Shown: one piece after another, positions 1-12,218 of the stretch
Layout of the letters: each line of letters begins with the position of its first letter
Position numbering within the stretch: position 1 is the stretch's first letter
Assembly: GCF_015694705.1 (NCBI RefSeq)
Contig: NZ_JADQDR010000014.1
Location: 1 to 64,000 of the forward strand
DNA length: 64,000 nucleotides
Direction: 5' to 3'
From: Pontibacter rufus
GTDB lineage: Bacteria > Bacteroidota > Bacteroidia > Cytophagales > Hymenobacteraceae
Notes under the pieces: generated by a model
The model's database searches: none
The model's input: the letters and a program-made list of their open reading frames with translations, nothing else
What the model was told of the DNA's origin: nothing
Position numbers and translations under genes: made by a program

Positions 1-61
1 ATTTATTTTTTCCCTCTCTGCCCGCTATCCCGCTAAACCCCGCCCCTGCTGAACCGGAATG

Positions 62-91
62 CAAAAGTAACACTTATTTGTCGGAGGGCAA
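62..91 (-). promoter_or_regulatory. Predicted Bacteroidota-type promoter firing leftward
   Basis: On the minus strand a -7 element TACTTTTG (fits TAnnTTTG, positions 62-69) follows a TTG at 89-91 with 19 bases between them, the spacing known for the primary sigma factor of Bacteroidota. It would drive a gene lying to the left of the window. Positions 1-267 hold no gene that I can see. Confidence 0.5.
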
Positions 92-267
92 GACAAGAAA
101 CCAGAATTAACCCCCGCAACCAGCTAACAACATGAAGCTCAACAGGAAAATATTTATACATCCCCGCACAATCAGACACCAACCTGGCCAAGCCCCCGCA
201 TGCTCTTCGAAATAAACTATCCCAAAAGACCTTTCGTTCCTGTTGCTAAACTTCTTTTAGGCATACC

Positions 268-1512
268 CTAAGCTGTCTCACTCTTCTCTTTATTTCTTGC
301 AGCACTATCTGCATACTCCTGCAAGTAACTATAGCGCGGAGTTAAACTGCCGCCCTTCGCAATGGTACCTCTTTCCAGCACGCCCTCTGCATCTCCGTTA
401 AATAGATGCGGTAGCACATTGTCTATCAGGTGGCGGCCAAAGTCGCGGGAGGCATTGCGTGGCAGCTCGCAGGGCAGGTTATCAACTGCCATTACTGTGA
501 TGTTGCCCTGGCGGCTGTAGGCTGGCTCTAATTTTCCAGTGTGTGGGTTGTAGTCATAAGCTGGCTCCGTAATAGTAGCGGATCGCTTGGTAACAGGTAT
601 GGAACCACAAATATCGCAGGTAATATCGGCAATGGTGTTTATTTTGAAATCCGGCGCCAGGGTTTCCGCTTCGGTAAATAATTGAGGCGCACTTGGGTGC
701 CAGTAGGCACAGGCCAGTAATAGATCTGTCACGCGGGTAAATTTGCGGAAGGTACTCTTATATAAGTGTGGATGGGTGTAAAAATCCGGCGAGTCCCATA
801 CTTCTACATCGGGGCGGGTGTTGTAATCGCCGGAGTGCAATTGGGCATACACCGGTTCGGTAAACTGCTTGTAGAGGTAATCGAACACGCTCACTTTCCT
901 GATTCCCATTTTGTCGAGCACCTCCATTGCGCCATTGGCTACACGCCCTCCGCCTGTAACAGCAATTTTAATGGGCGGCAGCTTTACCTTAAAATACTCT
1001 TCCTGCATGTCTTCCATCTCGTGGCACAGGTAAGCCGGCTTCAAATCGAACAGGCCATGCTTTTTGCCATAGGTCAGGATACCGTTGTAAGCGCCCACAA
1101 TGCCGGCATAGCGGCCAAAAGCTACTACCCGCTGGCCCTGTGGCGTAGTCAGGGTTTCATAATCTATCAAAGTGATGCGCTTGTCAAGTATAGCGCGGAG
1201 CAGCTTAGCATTATGCGGCTGCTTTTTTATAGTATGAGAAAAGAAGAAATACGTTTTATCCGGGATGAGCTGCTCTACCGGCACCTCCTTCACGCCCATC
1301 AATATATCGCAATCGCCAAGGTCTGGCTGCAGCGGAATGTGCAGTTCGGCATACTCGGCATCAGAAAAACAGCGGATATCGCTTGGTTGCACCGCCAGTT
1401 CCAGTTCCGGAAAGGCCTGTAGTGCCTCCACGCATTTTTTGGGCGTAAGCGGCACCCGTTTATCCACAGGCGTTTTTCCTTCCTTGATGATTCCGATTTT
1501 AAGTTTGTGCAT
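268..1512 (-). CDS. AlaDH/PNT-family NAD(P)-dependent dehydrogenase (saccharopine dehydrogenase / LKR-like)
   Basis: This 414-residue protein belongs to the alanine dehydrogenase/transhydrogenase superfamily. The N-terminal substrate domain has the family opening (GIIKEGKTPVDKRVPLTP, about residues 7-24) with the conserved Lys and Arg. A segment near residues 92-105 (SHTIKKQPHNAKLL) resembles the lysine-ketoglutarate reductase/saccharopine dehydrogenase branch rather than true alanine dehydrogenase. The Rossmann nucleotide site is at about 183-200 (AVTGGGRVANGA). It is probably cytosolic and likely reduces or oxidises an amino-acid/2-oxoacid adduct such as saccharopine; the substrate cannot be decided from sequence. 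The start at 1512 is the first Met of a family-typical N-terminus. The gene stands alone, divergent from gcvP. No partner saccharopine reductase is visible. Confidence 0.8.
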   Translation of the reverse strand: MHKLKIGIIKEGKTPVDKRVPLTPKKCVEALQAFPELELAVQPSDIRCFSDAEYAELHIPLQPDLGDCDILMGVKEVPVEQLIPDKTYFFFSHTIKKQPHNAKLLRAILDKRITLIDYETLTTPQGQRVVAFGRYAGIVGAYNGILTYGKKHGLFDLKPAYLCHEMEDMQEEYFKVKLPPIKIAVTGGGRVANGAMEVLDKMGIRKVSVFDYLYKQFTEPVYAQLHSGDYNTRPDVEVWDSPDFYTHPHLYKSTFRKFTRVTDLLLACAYWHPSAPQLFTEAETLAPDFKINTIADITCDICGSIPVTKRSATITEPAYDYNPHTGKLEPAYSRQGNITVMAVDNLPCELPRNASRDFGRHLIDNVLPHLFNGDAEGVLERGTIAKGGSLTPRYSYLQEYADSAARNKEKSETA

Positions 1513-1689
1513 CCGGGCCTTTTCTTGAATTGTTAGACAAACAGATTTGTTACGTATAAATGTCAGATATAAAGGGGGTCCAGCAGCAAAGCGCGCTATT
1601 ACTATTTATAGTATAAGCTCTCCTGTAAGTATAGGCGGCTAAACCTTAACTATTTAAATCCAAGCCTCAATATAATAAAGATTTACGCT

Positions 1690-1697
1690 TACTTTTG
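1690..1697 (+). promoter_or_regulatory. Predicted -7 element upstream of gcvP
   Basis: TACTTTTG matches the Bacteroidota TAnnTTTG element about 80 bases before the gcvP start. No convincing TTG lies 17-23 bases upstream, so this is a partial match. No glycine-riboswitch-like structure was recognised in the leader. Confidence 0.35.
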
Positions 1698-1778
1698 CAG
1701 AATTATGGAGCACGGCAGTATTGCACTGGTTCCAGATGCACATAAACGCTAAAAATTTCCTATCCATACATCGTTGTT

Positions 1779-4697
<2,919 letters not shown>

Positions 4698-5241
4698 ACC
4701 TTTGATTAATCGTGATTTACATGACTTACAGGATGCCAGAAGTATAAATAAAAAGTATACATTCTGGAAATGCTAAGTAGACAGAATTAAGTATAAGTAT
4801 AAAAAGGCAAAAGCAAGTATAACTATCTGGTTCATAAGGCATCCCATACTTTAGGTCTTTCGTCCTTTGTCATACTTTCTTTTGTCTTTATACTTAGTAT
4901 TGTACGGCACCAGCTTAAAAAGCAGCAGTCCGGCACTTGTTGTGTTTCGGTATACCTGATGGATTTTACCTCCTATACTTAACTTGAAAATCGCAATGGG
5001 AATAAGAAAGTAACCTGAACTACACGAATATATGTTATAACTAATCTTATTAATCTCGATTAAGCAACAGTTTTTTGGTTTTGGCTTGATAATTGGCTAC
5101 TTTTAGATAAGTGCGGGTAACCCGACAGGATTTGCTATTCAATCACTTTCAGCAACTTATACTTTCCATGGCTTATGGTACCGGAAAGCGGGCGACCCCA
5201 TCTTTTAAATTTATCTTTTAACCCAATCCTAAAACCAAACT
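4698..5241. other. Intergenic region with clustered AGTATAA motifs and an imperfect inverted repeat
   Basis: No convincing gene. It holds at least five AGTATAA/TTATACT copies between 4741 and 4900. An imperfect inverted repeat has its left arm at about 4795-4820 and its right arm at 4871-4895, and could fold as a long hairpin after gcvP. Near 5100 a TACTTTTA element preceded by TTTTTTGG may be the promoter of the DUF4168 gene, giving a leader of about 130 bases. Confidence 0.5.
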
Positions 5242-5733
5242 ATGGGACTAATAAAGAAAGGGACTATTGCAGCTGCATTCATTGTGGCATCCATGTCTTA
5301 TGTACCTGCGGCTTACGCTCAGCAGGCGTCAGCCTCTCCAACAGGAAGCCAGCAGACCTCGAGTAAATTTTCTGACGATGAACTGAAGAAGTTTATTGAG
5401 GCAAACACTGAGGTTACTGAAATACAGCAAGCAAACCGGCAGGCTGTGGTAGCCGCCATTGAAGAGCAGAATTTAACGCTGGATAGGTTTAATGAGTTAG
5501 TGAAAGCCCACCGGCAGCAAAAGCTGGAAGAAGTAGCCGCTAACCCGGAAGAGATTTCCGCCTTCAGTGAGGCTGCGCAGAGCGTCGCTAAACTGCAACC
5601 CGAGACAAAGGAAAAAGTAAAGCAGGCCATAGAAAAAACAGGCCTGACAGCAGACAAGTATAAAAAAATTATGCAGGCCTATGAGAACAATGCTGCTGTT
5701 CAGGCTAAGATAGCAAAACTGGTGAACCAGTAA
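5242..5733 (+). CDS. DUF4168 domain-containing secreted protein
   Basis: A 163-residue protein with a signal peptide (hydrophobic residues 8-25, likely cleavage after AYA at 26). The helical, charged body ends in two copies of a helix pattern (about residues 45-75 and 120-160). This matches the DUF4168 family of small periplasmic proteins of unknown function, common in Bacteroidota and Cyanobacteria. Key repeated elements are the ITxxxYxxI/LTADKYKKIMQAY-type segments. It should be periplasmic. An upstream in-frame start is not available; the alternative frame from 5175 is a shadow. A strong hairpin terminator follows 24 bases after the stop, so it is probably transcribed alone. No function can be assigned. 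Confidence 0.85.
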   Translation: MGLIKKGTIAAAFIVASMSYVPAAYAQQASASPTGSQQTSSKFSDDELKKFIEANTEVTEIQQANRQAVVAAIEEQNLTLDRFNELVKAHRQQKLEEVAANPEEISAFSEAAQSVAKLQPETKEKVKQAIEKTGLTADKYKKIMQAYENNAAVQAKIAKLVNQ

Positions 5734-5757
5734 CAACAACTCCCTTCATCCAAAAAA

Positions 5758-5796
5758 GCAAAGGCTCCGGGTAATTTTCCCGGAGCCTTTGCTTTT
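5758..5796 (+). terminator. Intrinsic terminator after the DUF4168 gene
   Basis: Perfect 14-bp stem (GCAAAGGCTCCGGG at 5758-5771 with its complement at 5779-5792), a 7-base loop, then TTTT. It is also preceded by an A-run, so it could work in both directions. Confidence 0.93.
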
Positions 5797-5941
5797 AAAT
5801 CCGCCCTATTCTAGCTATTATTCTGCTGCCGCTCCTTAACCTTACAGTGCGCACCCAGAACAAGAACCCTTTTATACTTATACCCCTGGCCGGTTGTTGT
5901 GCCGTATACGTAGCTAAACGATTTAACACAACAAAAGCCAC

Positions 5942-6547
5942 ATGCCGCTATCCCGCTATACTTTACCAACCCTGCTACTATTAAGCCTGCTGCTCTTTGG
6001 CGGTTGCGCCCGCATCATTGATGTGCAGAGCGCTTACGATCCCGACATACAATTTAAACATTACCAGACTTTTGCCTGGTACCAGGCCGAAGTGCCCCGG
6101 CAACCCGTAGGCGTCGGTCCCAACTTCAACCCCTTGCTGGATATGCGCATCAAAGAAGCCATCGCCAGCGAGTTGGTAAAAGAAGGTATTACGCCTGCTA
6201 TCAGCAACCCCGGTTTGCTGGTTGCCTATGATATTGCCGTTGATCCGAAACTGGCACCTGCTGCGATAGGCGACGATGTGGGTCCTGGCTTTGCGTATGG
6301 CTACAGCTATTGGTACGGCTATCGTTACCGCTACGACTTCTCGGATATTCCGGACTATAAATCCATAGACAAGTATAGCCCCGGCACCCTTGTAATTGAT
6401 TTGATAGATGCCAGCACCAACGAACTGGTATGGCGTAGCGCAGCGACAGCAAACTTAAACCCTACCCAAATCGAGGAGACACGCATAAACGTAATTGTGG
6501 CCAATATCATGTCGCAATACCCGCCTGTACCAGATTCGGTTTACTAA
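5942..6547 (+). CDS. DUF4136 domain-containing lipoprotein
   Basis: A 201-residue lipoprotein with the signal peptide ending in the lipobox FGGC (Cys22). The body matches DUF4136: an early Y-D-x-x-x-x-F-x-x-Y-x-T-F-A-W motif (about residues 32-47), and later LVIDLID and ELVWRSAA (about 140-165), typical of this family of outer-membrane-anchored proteins of unknown function. It is likely attached to the periplasmic face of the outer membrane. A Tyr/Gly-rich stretch (GYSYWYGYRYRYD, about residues 120-132) is a local oddity. The stop codon is one base from the stop of the convergent TonB receptor gene, with no room for a terminator. Confidence 0.88.
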   Translation: MPLSRYTLPTLLLLSLLLFGGCARIIDVQSAYDPDIQFKHYQTFAWYQAEVPRQPVGVGPNFNPLLDMRIKEAIASELVKEGITPAISNPGLLVAYDIAVDPKLAPAAIGDDVGPGFAYGYSYWYGYRYRYDFSDIPDYKSIDKYSPGTLVIDLIDASTNELVWRSAATANLNPTQIEETRINVIVANIMSQYPPVPDSVY

Positions 6548-6548
6548 A

Positions 6549-8837
6549 TTATAGCTTATACTTCAGAGAAAGACCGCCGTAGTAGTTGCGGTTGGGGGCG
6601 GGCTGGTAGTAACGGCCGCCAAAGGCATTCAGGTCATTGCCCAGGCTATACTTCTCATCCGTCAGATTATCCACACCGCCAAATATTTCCAGCACCAGTT
6701 GCTTTGGCAGTTGTTTCCGCCAGCCGGCGCGGACTCCCATTACCAGGTAGCTGTCAGCAAAAACGGTGTTCTCGTCCGTCAGCGGAATCTCATCTGCATA
6801 ACTGGCGGTCAGGTTTAAGTATAACCCAGGCTTGGTTGCAGCATCCAATGCAAGCGTAGCAGTGTTTGGCGCTACACCGGTCAGTTTATTTCCTGATAAA
6901 TCGGTATCGTCTTTCTGATAATCTTTAAAACGGAAGTGGCTGTAAGTATAACTGCCCCATACTTTCAGCAGGTTTATTGGCAGTGCCGGATCATTTATAA
7001 AGGTATAGCCGAGGCTGGTTTCGAGGCCTGCCTGGCTGGTAGCGCCCACATTCCGGAACACGGCCACGCCCGATACATCCTGGCGGCTCACAATCGTTTC
7101 CTTCAGCCGGAAATAAAATCCTACCACATCAAAGCTAAGTTTGCCATGCCCGGCAAAACCACGGATGCCGGCTTCATAATTAGTACCTTTCTCGGCCTCC
7201 AATGCGGTGTTCAGGCTACCATCAGAAGGCAGAATTTCTTCCTCGGTAGGTGGCGAAAAACCGGAACTTACGCTGGCATGTACTGAAATCTGGCGGGTAA
7301 TGCGCTTAAGCAGCGCGAGGCGGGGCGAGAGCACCGTTTTAAAATCACGGGTGTATTCATACTGTCCGCCGCTGGCAGCCTGCCGCAGCCGCGTAATTTT
7401 ATACTGTGCATCGTTCAAGCTAAGCGCGGCTGTGGCGATAATGCCAGCGGGAAGTTCTACCTCTGCCTGTGCAAACACAAAGCCCGCTTTCGAAATCACC
7501 TCATCGTCGGTGCGGAGGCTGTCGGGCGTGCCGCCCTTGTTATCATAGGTGCGCGCTGTCTGGAAACCCCGCTGAAACTCTCCGCCGAAAGTATAGGTAG
7601 CGGCCATACTTCCGATATGGCTGTTATACACCAAGCTGCTGCGCCCGCCCAGTTCCTGATTAGTGTTCCGCTCGTAATCAGTGTTAAAAGGATTGTCTTT
7701 GAAGCGGTGCAAACCATACAGCGATGTTGTATTTTGCCAGCTATTGTTAAACCTGTATTCCTGCTTCAGGCCGATGTTAATGCCATCCTGCCGGATAGAG
7801 GCATGCTGCGCAACGCTGCCAAACAAACCGCCCCTTGCCTGCCGCGGGTTCTGCACGTATTGCTCCTGCGTGAGGCCGCCCGGCAACTCATAGTATAAAT
7901 CGGAGTAGATGAAGTTGGCGGCAATTGTTCTTTTCTCCGAAGTATAAAACTCAGAAGACAGCAGCAGCACCTGCCGGTCCACCGCCGACTGCTCCCGGTA
8001 GCCATCGTACTGCTGCCGCGTGTACTGCACCAGCAGGTTCGCTTTGTCGGAGCCGGAGCTATAGGAAGCCACATAGTGCCGGAATCCGTAAGAGCCGGTA
8101 GTTGCATTTACCTGTAGCTCTTGCCCGTCCGTCGCACGCTTTGGTTCCAGCAGAATCGTTCCGCCCGTGCCTGCGCCATACACGCTGGCCGTGGGACCTT
8201 TCAGGATTTCGATATTGCCGATGTTGGCGGCATCCAGCAGGTTGAGCGCCGTAGTGCCGTTGGCTTCTGTGAGCGGAATGCCGTTGAAGTATAGCTTGAT
8301 GTTGCGGATGCCGTAGGGCGATCGGAGCGTGCTGCCGCGGATAGAAAGGCGATAGCTGGCGGGGGCTCGTTCGTCCATGCGCACACCCGGTACCGTGTTG
8401 ACGGCCCGCACGATAGAGCTTTCGTTAAACCTGTTCAGCACTTCGCTGCCGATTACGCTGATAGCGCCGGCTGTTTGCAGCAGTGGCCGGTTGGTTTCGT
8501 AGCCCTGTACTTTTACCTCCTGCAAGGTTGCCGCCTGTGGCCGGAGCAAAGTTTGCTGCAGCCCCTGTTGCCTGAGGTCGGTAATCGTATCTGGCGCAAA
8601 CCCCAGGTATGATATCAGCAGAAAAGCAGTGTTTTCCGGCACTGTGATAGTATAACCACCATCTGGGGCTGTGAGCACCTGTGCGCCGGTGTTTGCCGTT
8701 ACCGAAGCGCCTTCCAGCGGCTGCTGGTTACGGGCATTTAGCACCTCACCTTTTACGGTAATTTGTGCCAATAGCAGTTGCGGCATCCCCAGCAGTAACA
8801 GTATAAGCAGGAAGATATAGAAGGGTGTTGTTTTCAT
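6549..8837 (-). CDS. TonB-dependent outer-membrane receptor
   Basis: A 762-residue TonB-dependent receptor. I set the start at 8837 (MKTTPFYIFLL) because it begins a proper signal peptide cleaved after LAQ; the open frame continues upstream to 8990 without signal-like sequence. Domain order: signal peptide; carboxypeptidase-regulatory-like beta domain (about 25-105, KGEVLNARNQQPLEGASV); plug (about 120-235, with VRMDERAPASYRLSIRGS); 22-strand barrel ending in an aromatic/Leu residue (GGLSLKYKL). It imports a ligand across the outer membrane using TonB energy. The architecture fits small siderophore, metal or vitamin receptors more than SusC, but no substrate can be named. It converges on the DUF4136 gene. 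The phosphoesterase gene lies 177 bases upstream on the same strand. Confidence 0.92.
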   Translation of the reverse strand: MKTTPFYIFLLILLLLGMPQLLLAQITVKGEVLNARNQQPLEGASVTANTGAQVLTAPDGGYTITVPENTAFLLISYLGFAPDTITDLRQQGLQQTLLRPQAATLQEVKVQGYETNRPLLQTAGAISVIGSEVLNRFNESSIVRAVNTVPGVRMDERAPASYRLSIRGSTLRSPYGIRNIKLYFNGIPLTEANGTTALNLLDAANIGNIEILKGPTASVYGAGTGGTILLEPKRATDGQELQVNATTGSYGFRHYVASYSSGSDKANLLVQYTRQQYDGYREQSAVDRQVLLLSSEFYTSEKRTIAANFIYSDLYYELPGGLTQEQYVQNPRQARGGLFGSVAQHASIRQDGINIGLKQEYRFNNSWQNTTSLYGLHRFKDNPFNTDYERNTNQELGGRSSLVYNSHIGSMAATYTFGGEFQRGFQTARTYDNKGGTPDSLRTDDEVISKAGFVFAQAEVELPAGIIATAALSLNDAQYKITRLRQAASGGQYEYTRDFKTVLSPRLALLKRITRQISVHASVSSGFSPPTEEEILPSDGSLNTALEAEKGTNYEAGIRGFAGHGKLSFDVVGFYFRLKETIVSRQDVSGVAVFRNVGATSQAGLETSLGYTFINDPALPINLLKVWGSYTYSHFRFKDYQKDDTDLSGNKLTGVAPNTATLALDAATKPGLYLNLTASYADEIPLTDENTVFADSYLVMGVRAGWRKQLPKQLVLEIFGGVDNLTDEKYSLGNDLNAFGGRYYQPAPNRNYYGGLSLKYKL

Positions 8838-9014
8838 AAGTAGCGGGCGACGCTTTCTGAACGCAACACCTGCGGCCAGGGTTGGCCATACTTCCCAACC
8901 TGGGCAGCTAAATTGCCTGATGTTCCTGGCGTCCGCATCGAAAGCATTAACATCCAGCTTCTTTGTTAGCTCCGACCTCCCAGCGTGCACAGCTCTGCGA
9001 AGCCGGAGCTATAC

Positions 9015-10433
9015 TTATACTATGTCCGCTTGCTCTTCGTATTGCTTGCCAAAGCGGTCAGTAGCTATCACTTTCAGCTTCTTTACCTCCGGGCCAAAGT
9101 GAGCGACAAAGAGGTGGTCTGTTTTATTAGGCTCTGCAAAGGCCCGTTGCCTGGGTAGTTTGTCTCCTTTGTATAAAGCGACAGCCACTGGGTCAAAACC
9201 CTTTGTATTCTGCAGATTGCCCATGTATTTTTCATCTGCCCACCATTCTACCTTCCATTCCGGGCCCCAGTTCCATACATTAGCCACCATACGGTTCTGA
9301 TTCGTTAATTGCTCCACATGGATGCTCACCTGATAGTTTTTATCCAGGCCTGTGGGTTTGTAATACCATTTTAAGTCAGTGCCGTCTACTTCGTAAACGC
9401 CATAGCCTCTGGGCGTACCGTCACCGCAGATAGGGCCTGTCCACCAGGCGCCGCAAACGGCGCCGTGGTTATGCTCATAAATGCCGTCTTTAATTACATT
9501 CCGGTTGTAGTGCGTGTGCCCGGACATAATATGTGCTTTATATCCCTCTAACAAGGCATATAACGCTGCATTGTTTTTTACGCCGTTATGCACAGGAATA
9601 TGCAGGCACACAATAACTAAATTATTTTTGGGAACATACGCGAGGTCCTGCTTTAGCCAGTCTAATTGCTGCTGTGCAATATACCCGTCATACTTCCTGT
9701 CTTCGCCGAGGTAACGCACGTCATCCAAAACCACGTAATGCACTTTGCCGCGGTTAAATGAATAATGAGTAGGGCCATACAAGCTTTCAAAGGTATCATC
9801 CGAAACCTCATCCCCACCTTTGTTGTAATCCATGTCGTGGTTGCCCAGCGCCTGAAAGAAAGGGATGTTCATTTCTGCTACTGCTTGGTTGTAGCGGTCG
9901 AAAAGGGAATGATTGTCCCACACAATATCACCCACCGTAACACCATGAATCAGGGCTCCTGCGCCAAAGGATCGGACAAGCTGCTGTACATCCGGTACGG
10001 ACTGCGTAAGCATCTGCTCGACATCATTTTCATTCTTTACCTGCGGATCGGCCCAGATAATAAAGTTGTGCTTTGTGTCATCTGTCTGTAAGGCCGTCAG
10101 TTCAAAATTATACTGCTGCCTGCCGGTTTTGGTTATAGGATGATAATGCCTGGCTATTCCTTTTTCGTCAGGGAAAGCATACCCCGATGGCGTAGACAGG
10201 AAAACAAACTTCGCCTGCTTGTTGAGAGGAAGTTTATACTTTCCTCTCGCATTCGTCTGTACCACGCTGTACCCGTCTGATACGGTTACATTGGCAAGTG
10301 CTTTGCCCTGGGCAGTTACGCGTCCTTTAAGCTTTGTTGTAGCTACATTTGCCTGAGCAGTAGCATGGTTATCCGGCAGTAACAAGCCTCCCGTTAGCAG
10401 CAAGAGGCTTTGGAGGAAAGGCCTTCTCTTCAT
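9015..10433 (-). CDS. Secreted calcineurin-like metallophosphoesterase with N- and C-terminal accessory domains
   Basis: A 472-residue exported phosphoesterase. The N-terminus (MKRRPFLQSLLLLTGG) is signal-like with a twin-arginine-like RRxFL, followed by a small beta-sandwich domain (about 33-115, MetallophosN-like). The catalytic core (about 120-330) shows the dimetal motifs IIWADPQ, GDIVWDN, GNHD, CLHIPVH and GHTHYN. A C-terminal domain (about 335-470, MetallophosC-like) follows. It hydrolyses a phosphomonoester or diester in the periplasm or on the surface; the substrate is unknown. It lies on the same strand downstream of the SusC/SusD genes and the glycerol phosphate genes, which suggests (inference) that it frees phosphate from glycerol phosphate before GlpF takes up glycerol. 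A hairpin at 10581-10605 separates it from susD, so it may have its own promoter. Confidence 0.9.
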   Translation of the reverse strand: MKRRPFLQSLLLLTGGLLLPDNHATAQANVATTKLKGRVTAQGKALANVTVSDGYSVVQTNARGKYKLPLNKQAKFVFLSTPSGYAFPDEKGIARHYHPITKTGRQQYNFELTALQTDDTKHNFIIWADPQVKNENDVEQMLTQSVPDVQQLVRSFGAGALIHGVTVGDIVWDNHSLFDRYNQAVAEMNIPFFQALGNHDMDYNKGGDEVSDDTFESLYGPTHYSFNRGKVHYVVLDDVRYLGEDRKYDGYIAQQQLDWLKQDLAYVPKNNLVIVCLHIPVHNGVKNNAALYALLEGYKAHIMSGHTHYNRNVIKDGIYEHNHGAVCGAWWTGPICGDGTPRGYGVYEVDGTDLKWYYKPTGLDKNYQVSIHVEQLTNQNRMVANVWNWGPEWKVEWWADEKYMGNLQNTKGFDPVAVALYKGDKLPRQRAFAEPNKTDHLFVAHFGPEVKKLKVIATDRFGKQYEEQADIV

Positions 10434-10580
10434 CTGTATAATTTAAGTAGAGTTTAAGATGTATAAATCTGAAGCACGGGCTTTCAGAATGCTAATGAAT
10501 GGAAGAACAACGTTTAATTTATCTACCTATACATAGATTTATCAGGCAGCGGATATCCATACTTATCTGAATCCGATGTG

Positions 10581-10605
10581 CAGGCGAGGTTGCATTCCCC
10601 GCCTG
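10581..10605 (-). terminator. Hairpin downstream of the susD gene
   Basis: A 9-bp stem with one G-U pair (CAGGCGAGG at 10581-10589 facing CCCCGCCTG at 10597-10605). It lies 20 bases beyond the susD stop. No U-tract follows on the minus strand, so termination may be partial. Confidence 0.5.
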
Positions 10606-10624
10606 AGTTTAGCGCTCTGGAATA

Positions 10625-12199
10625 TTAATAATTAGGATTTTGCTCCAGGTTCGGGTTCAGATCTGTTTCAGTTAATGGAATAGGCCAGAGATAATCCCTT
10701 GCCGGATTAAAAGTTCTCACTTCAATCTGGCTACCGTTATAGGTGTATATGGGTGCATTTAATACATCCTCGGCAGTTTTCCAGCGGCGGATATCATTAT
10801 AATAATATCCTTCGCCCGCAAATTCAATCCTGCGTTCATGCCGGATAATTTCTCTCAATTCTTCCTGGGTATGCGGAGGGACTATTTCAGGCATATTAAC
10901 ACTTGGGCGCTGCCTTACTTTATTCAGAGCATCATACACAGCAGGAGATGGGCCAGAAAACTCATTCATCGCTTCGGCATACATCAATAAAACATCGGCG
11001 TAGCGCAGAATAATGTAATTCGTTTCAGACTGACCGGATTTAAGGTCAGACATGCCGGCAGGTGCAGGACCCTCGTCATAAATCGTATATTTTTGCATAC
11101 CGAAGCCCGTTACAGCGAAACGATCTTCGTCAACCACCTGCTCCATTAATGTATCGCCCGGATAAAAGATAGTTGCATATAAACGCGGATCACGGTTGGC
11201 ATAAGGCTCCTCCTCGTTATATCCCGAAAGAGGATCCGAAGCGGGCAGGCCATTTTTCATATCATAAGCCTGTGCCAGCCCAAGCAGCGGTGCATTGGTA
11301 TTATACTGCTTCCCAATCAGGTCAAAAGAAGTACCAAGCCCTGGGAAGATATACTGTACGTCGAAAATCACCTCTTTATTATTCTCATTCTGGGGCATAA
11401 ATAATTCGCGGTAATCATCATATAATCCATAGCCGGCTTCAGACAGGTCCATTACCGCTTTCGCAGCATCGGCCGCAGCTTGCCATTTCGTTATATCATT
11501 TGAGGGATTAAATAAAGGGCTGGCCTCGTATAACAAAACCCGCGCTTTTAATGCCAGGGCAGCGCCTTTAGTTGCCCGTCCTACATTACCGCCGCTATAG
11601 TTTAGTGGCAGCACCAATGCGGCACTGTCTAAATCCTGTATAATCTGTGCCACTACTTCTTCGCGCGGTGTGCGGGACAGGTCTGATTGCGTATCGGGGT
11701 TAGGCTCATCTAAAATAAGGGGCACACCACCGTAATAATTCTCCAGCATAAAATAATACAGGCCGCGTAGAAAATGAGCTTCGCCTTTCATCCTGGTTTT
11801 AATATCCTCACTCATCTCAACCCTGTCCACATTTGCCAGAAAGGTGTTGCAACGGCCTATACCTACATAGCTGTCGTGCCAGCGCTGGGCAATGATCCCG
11901 CCGTTGCTGGACTGCTGGCGGCCTTCGGCAATCAGATTAAAGCCCATCGCGTTGCTGTAGTTATAGGCATTTGGTGTTGCGGTTTCTTCCCAGAGGGGAG
12001 TTGCATCGCCGCCAAACAAGCCATCCGCAGTAAGCGGGTTGTAGCACCCTGACAGTGCGGCCTCCACGGCTGCTTCCGACTCCCAGAAATTCCCTTCATT
12101 ATACTTGTCAGTTGGCTGTGTTTCCAGCAGCTCTTCTTCACAGCCGCCCGCACCCAGGAGCACGACAAGCAGCCCGGTTATAATTGCTATATTTTTCAT
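10625..12199 (-). CDS. SusD/RagB-family nutrient-binding lipoprotein
   Basis: A 524-residue SusD-like surface lipoprotein. The start at 12199 (MKNIAIITGLL) gives a lipoprotein signal with the lipobox GAGGC (Cys20). The open frame continues 15 codons upstream into the susC stop, but those lack signal features. Typical SusD hallmarks follow: the TQPTDKYNEGNFW segment after the Cys, a TPR-rich helical core (RGLYYFMLENYYGGVPLI), the NYIILRYADVLLMYAEA motif (about 395-412), and the C-terminal RRIEFAGEGYYYNDIRRW and LWPIPLTE. It caps the SusC pore and binds the ligand at the cell surface. It begins 20 bases after the susC stop, so they form one operon. By position next to GDPD and glp genes the ligand may be a glycerophosphodiester (inference). 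Confidence 0.95.
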   Translation of the reverse strand: MKNIAIITGLLVVLLGAGGCEEELLETQPTDKYNEGNFWESEAAVEAALSGCYNPLTADGLFGGDATPLWEETATPNAYNYSNAMGFNLIAEGRQQSSNGGIIAQRWHDSYVGIGRCNTFLANVDRVEMSEDIKTRMKGEAHFLRGLYYFMLENYYGGVPLILDEPNPDTQSDLSRTPREEVVAQIIQDLDSAALVLPLNYSGGNVGRATKGAALALKARVLLYEASPLFNPSNDITKWQAAADAAKAVMDLSEAGYGLYDDYRELFMPQNENNKEVIFDVQYIFPGLGTSFDLIGKQYNTNAPLLGLAQAYDMKNGLPASDPLSGYNEEEPYANRDPRLYATIFYPGDTLMEQVVDEDRFAVTGFGMQKYTIYDEGPAPAGMSDLKSGQSETNYIILRYADVLLMYAEAMNEFSGPSPAVYDALNKVRQRPSVNMPEIVPPHTQEELREIIRHERRIEFAGEGYYYNDIRRWKTAEDVLNAPIYTYNGSQIEVRTFNPARDYLWPIPLTETDLNPNLEQNPNY

Positions 12200-12218
12200 A
12201 TTGCCTTTTCTTAAGAAG

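Noticed and set aside
1698-1778. Glycine riboswitch in the gcvP leader
   Set aside because: The leader is only about 80 bases after the likely promoter and shows no paired glycine aptamer pattern.
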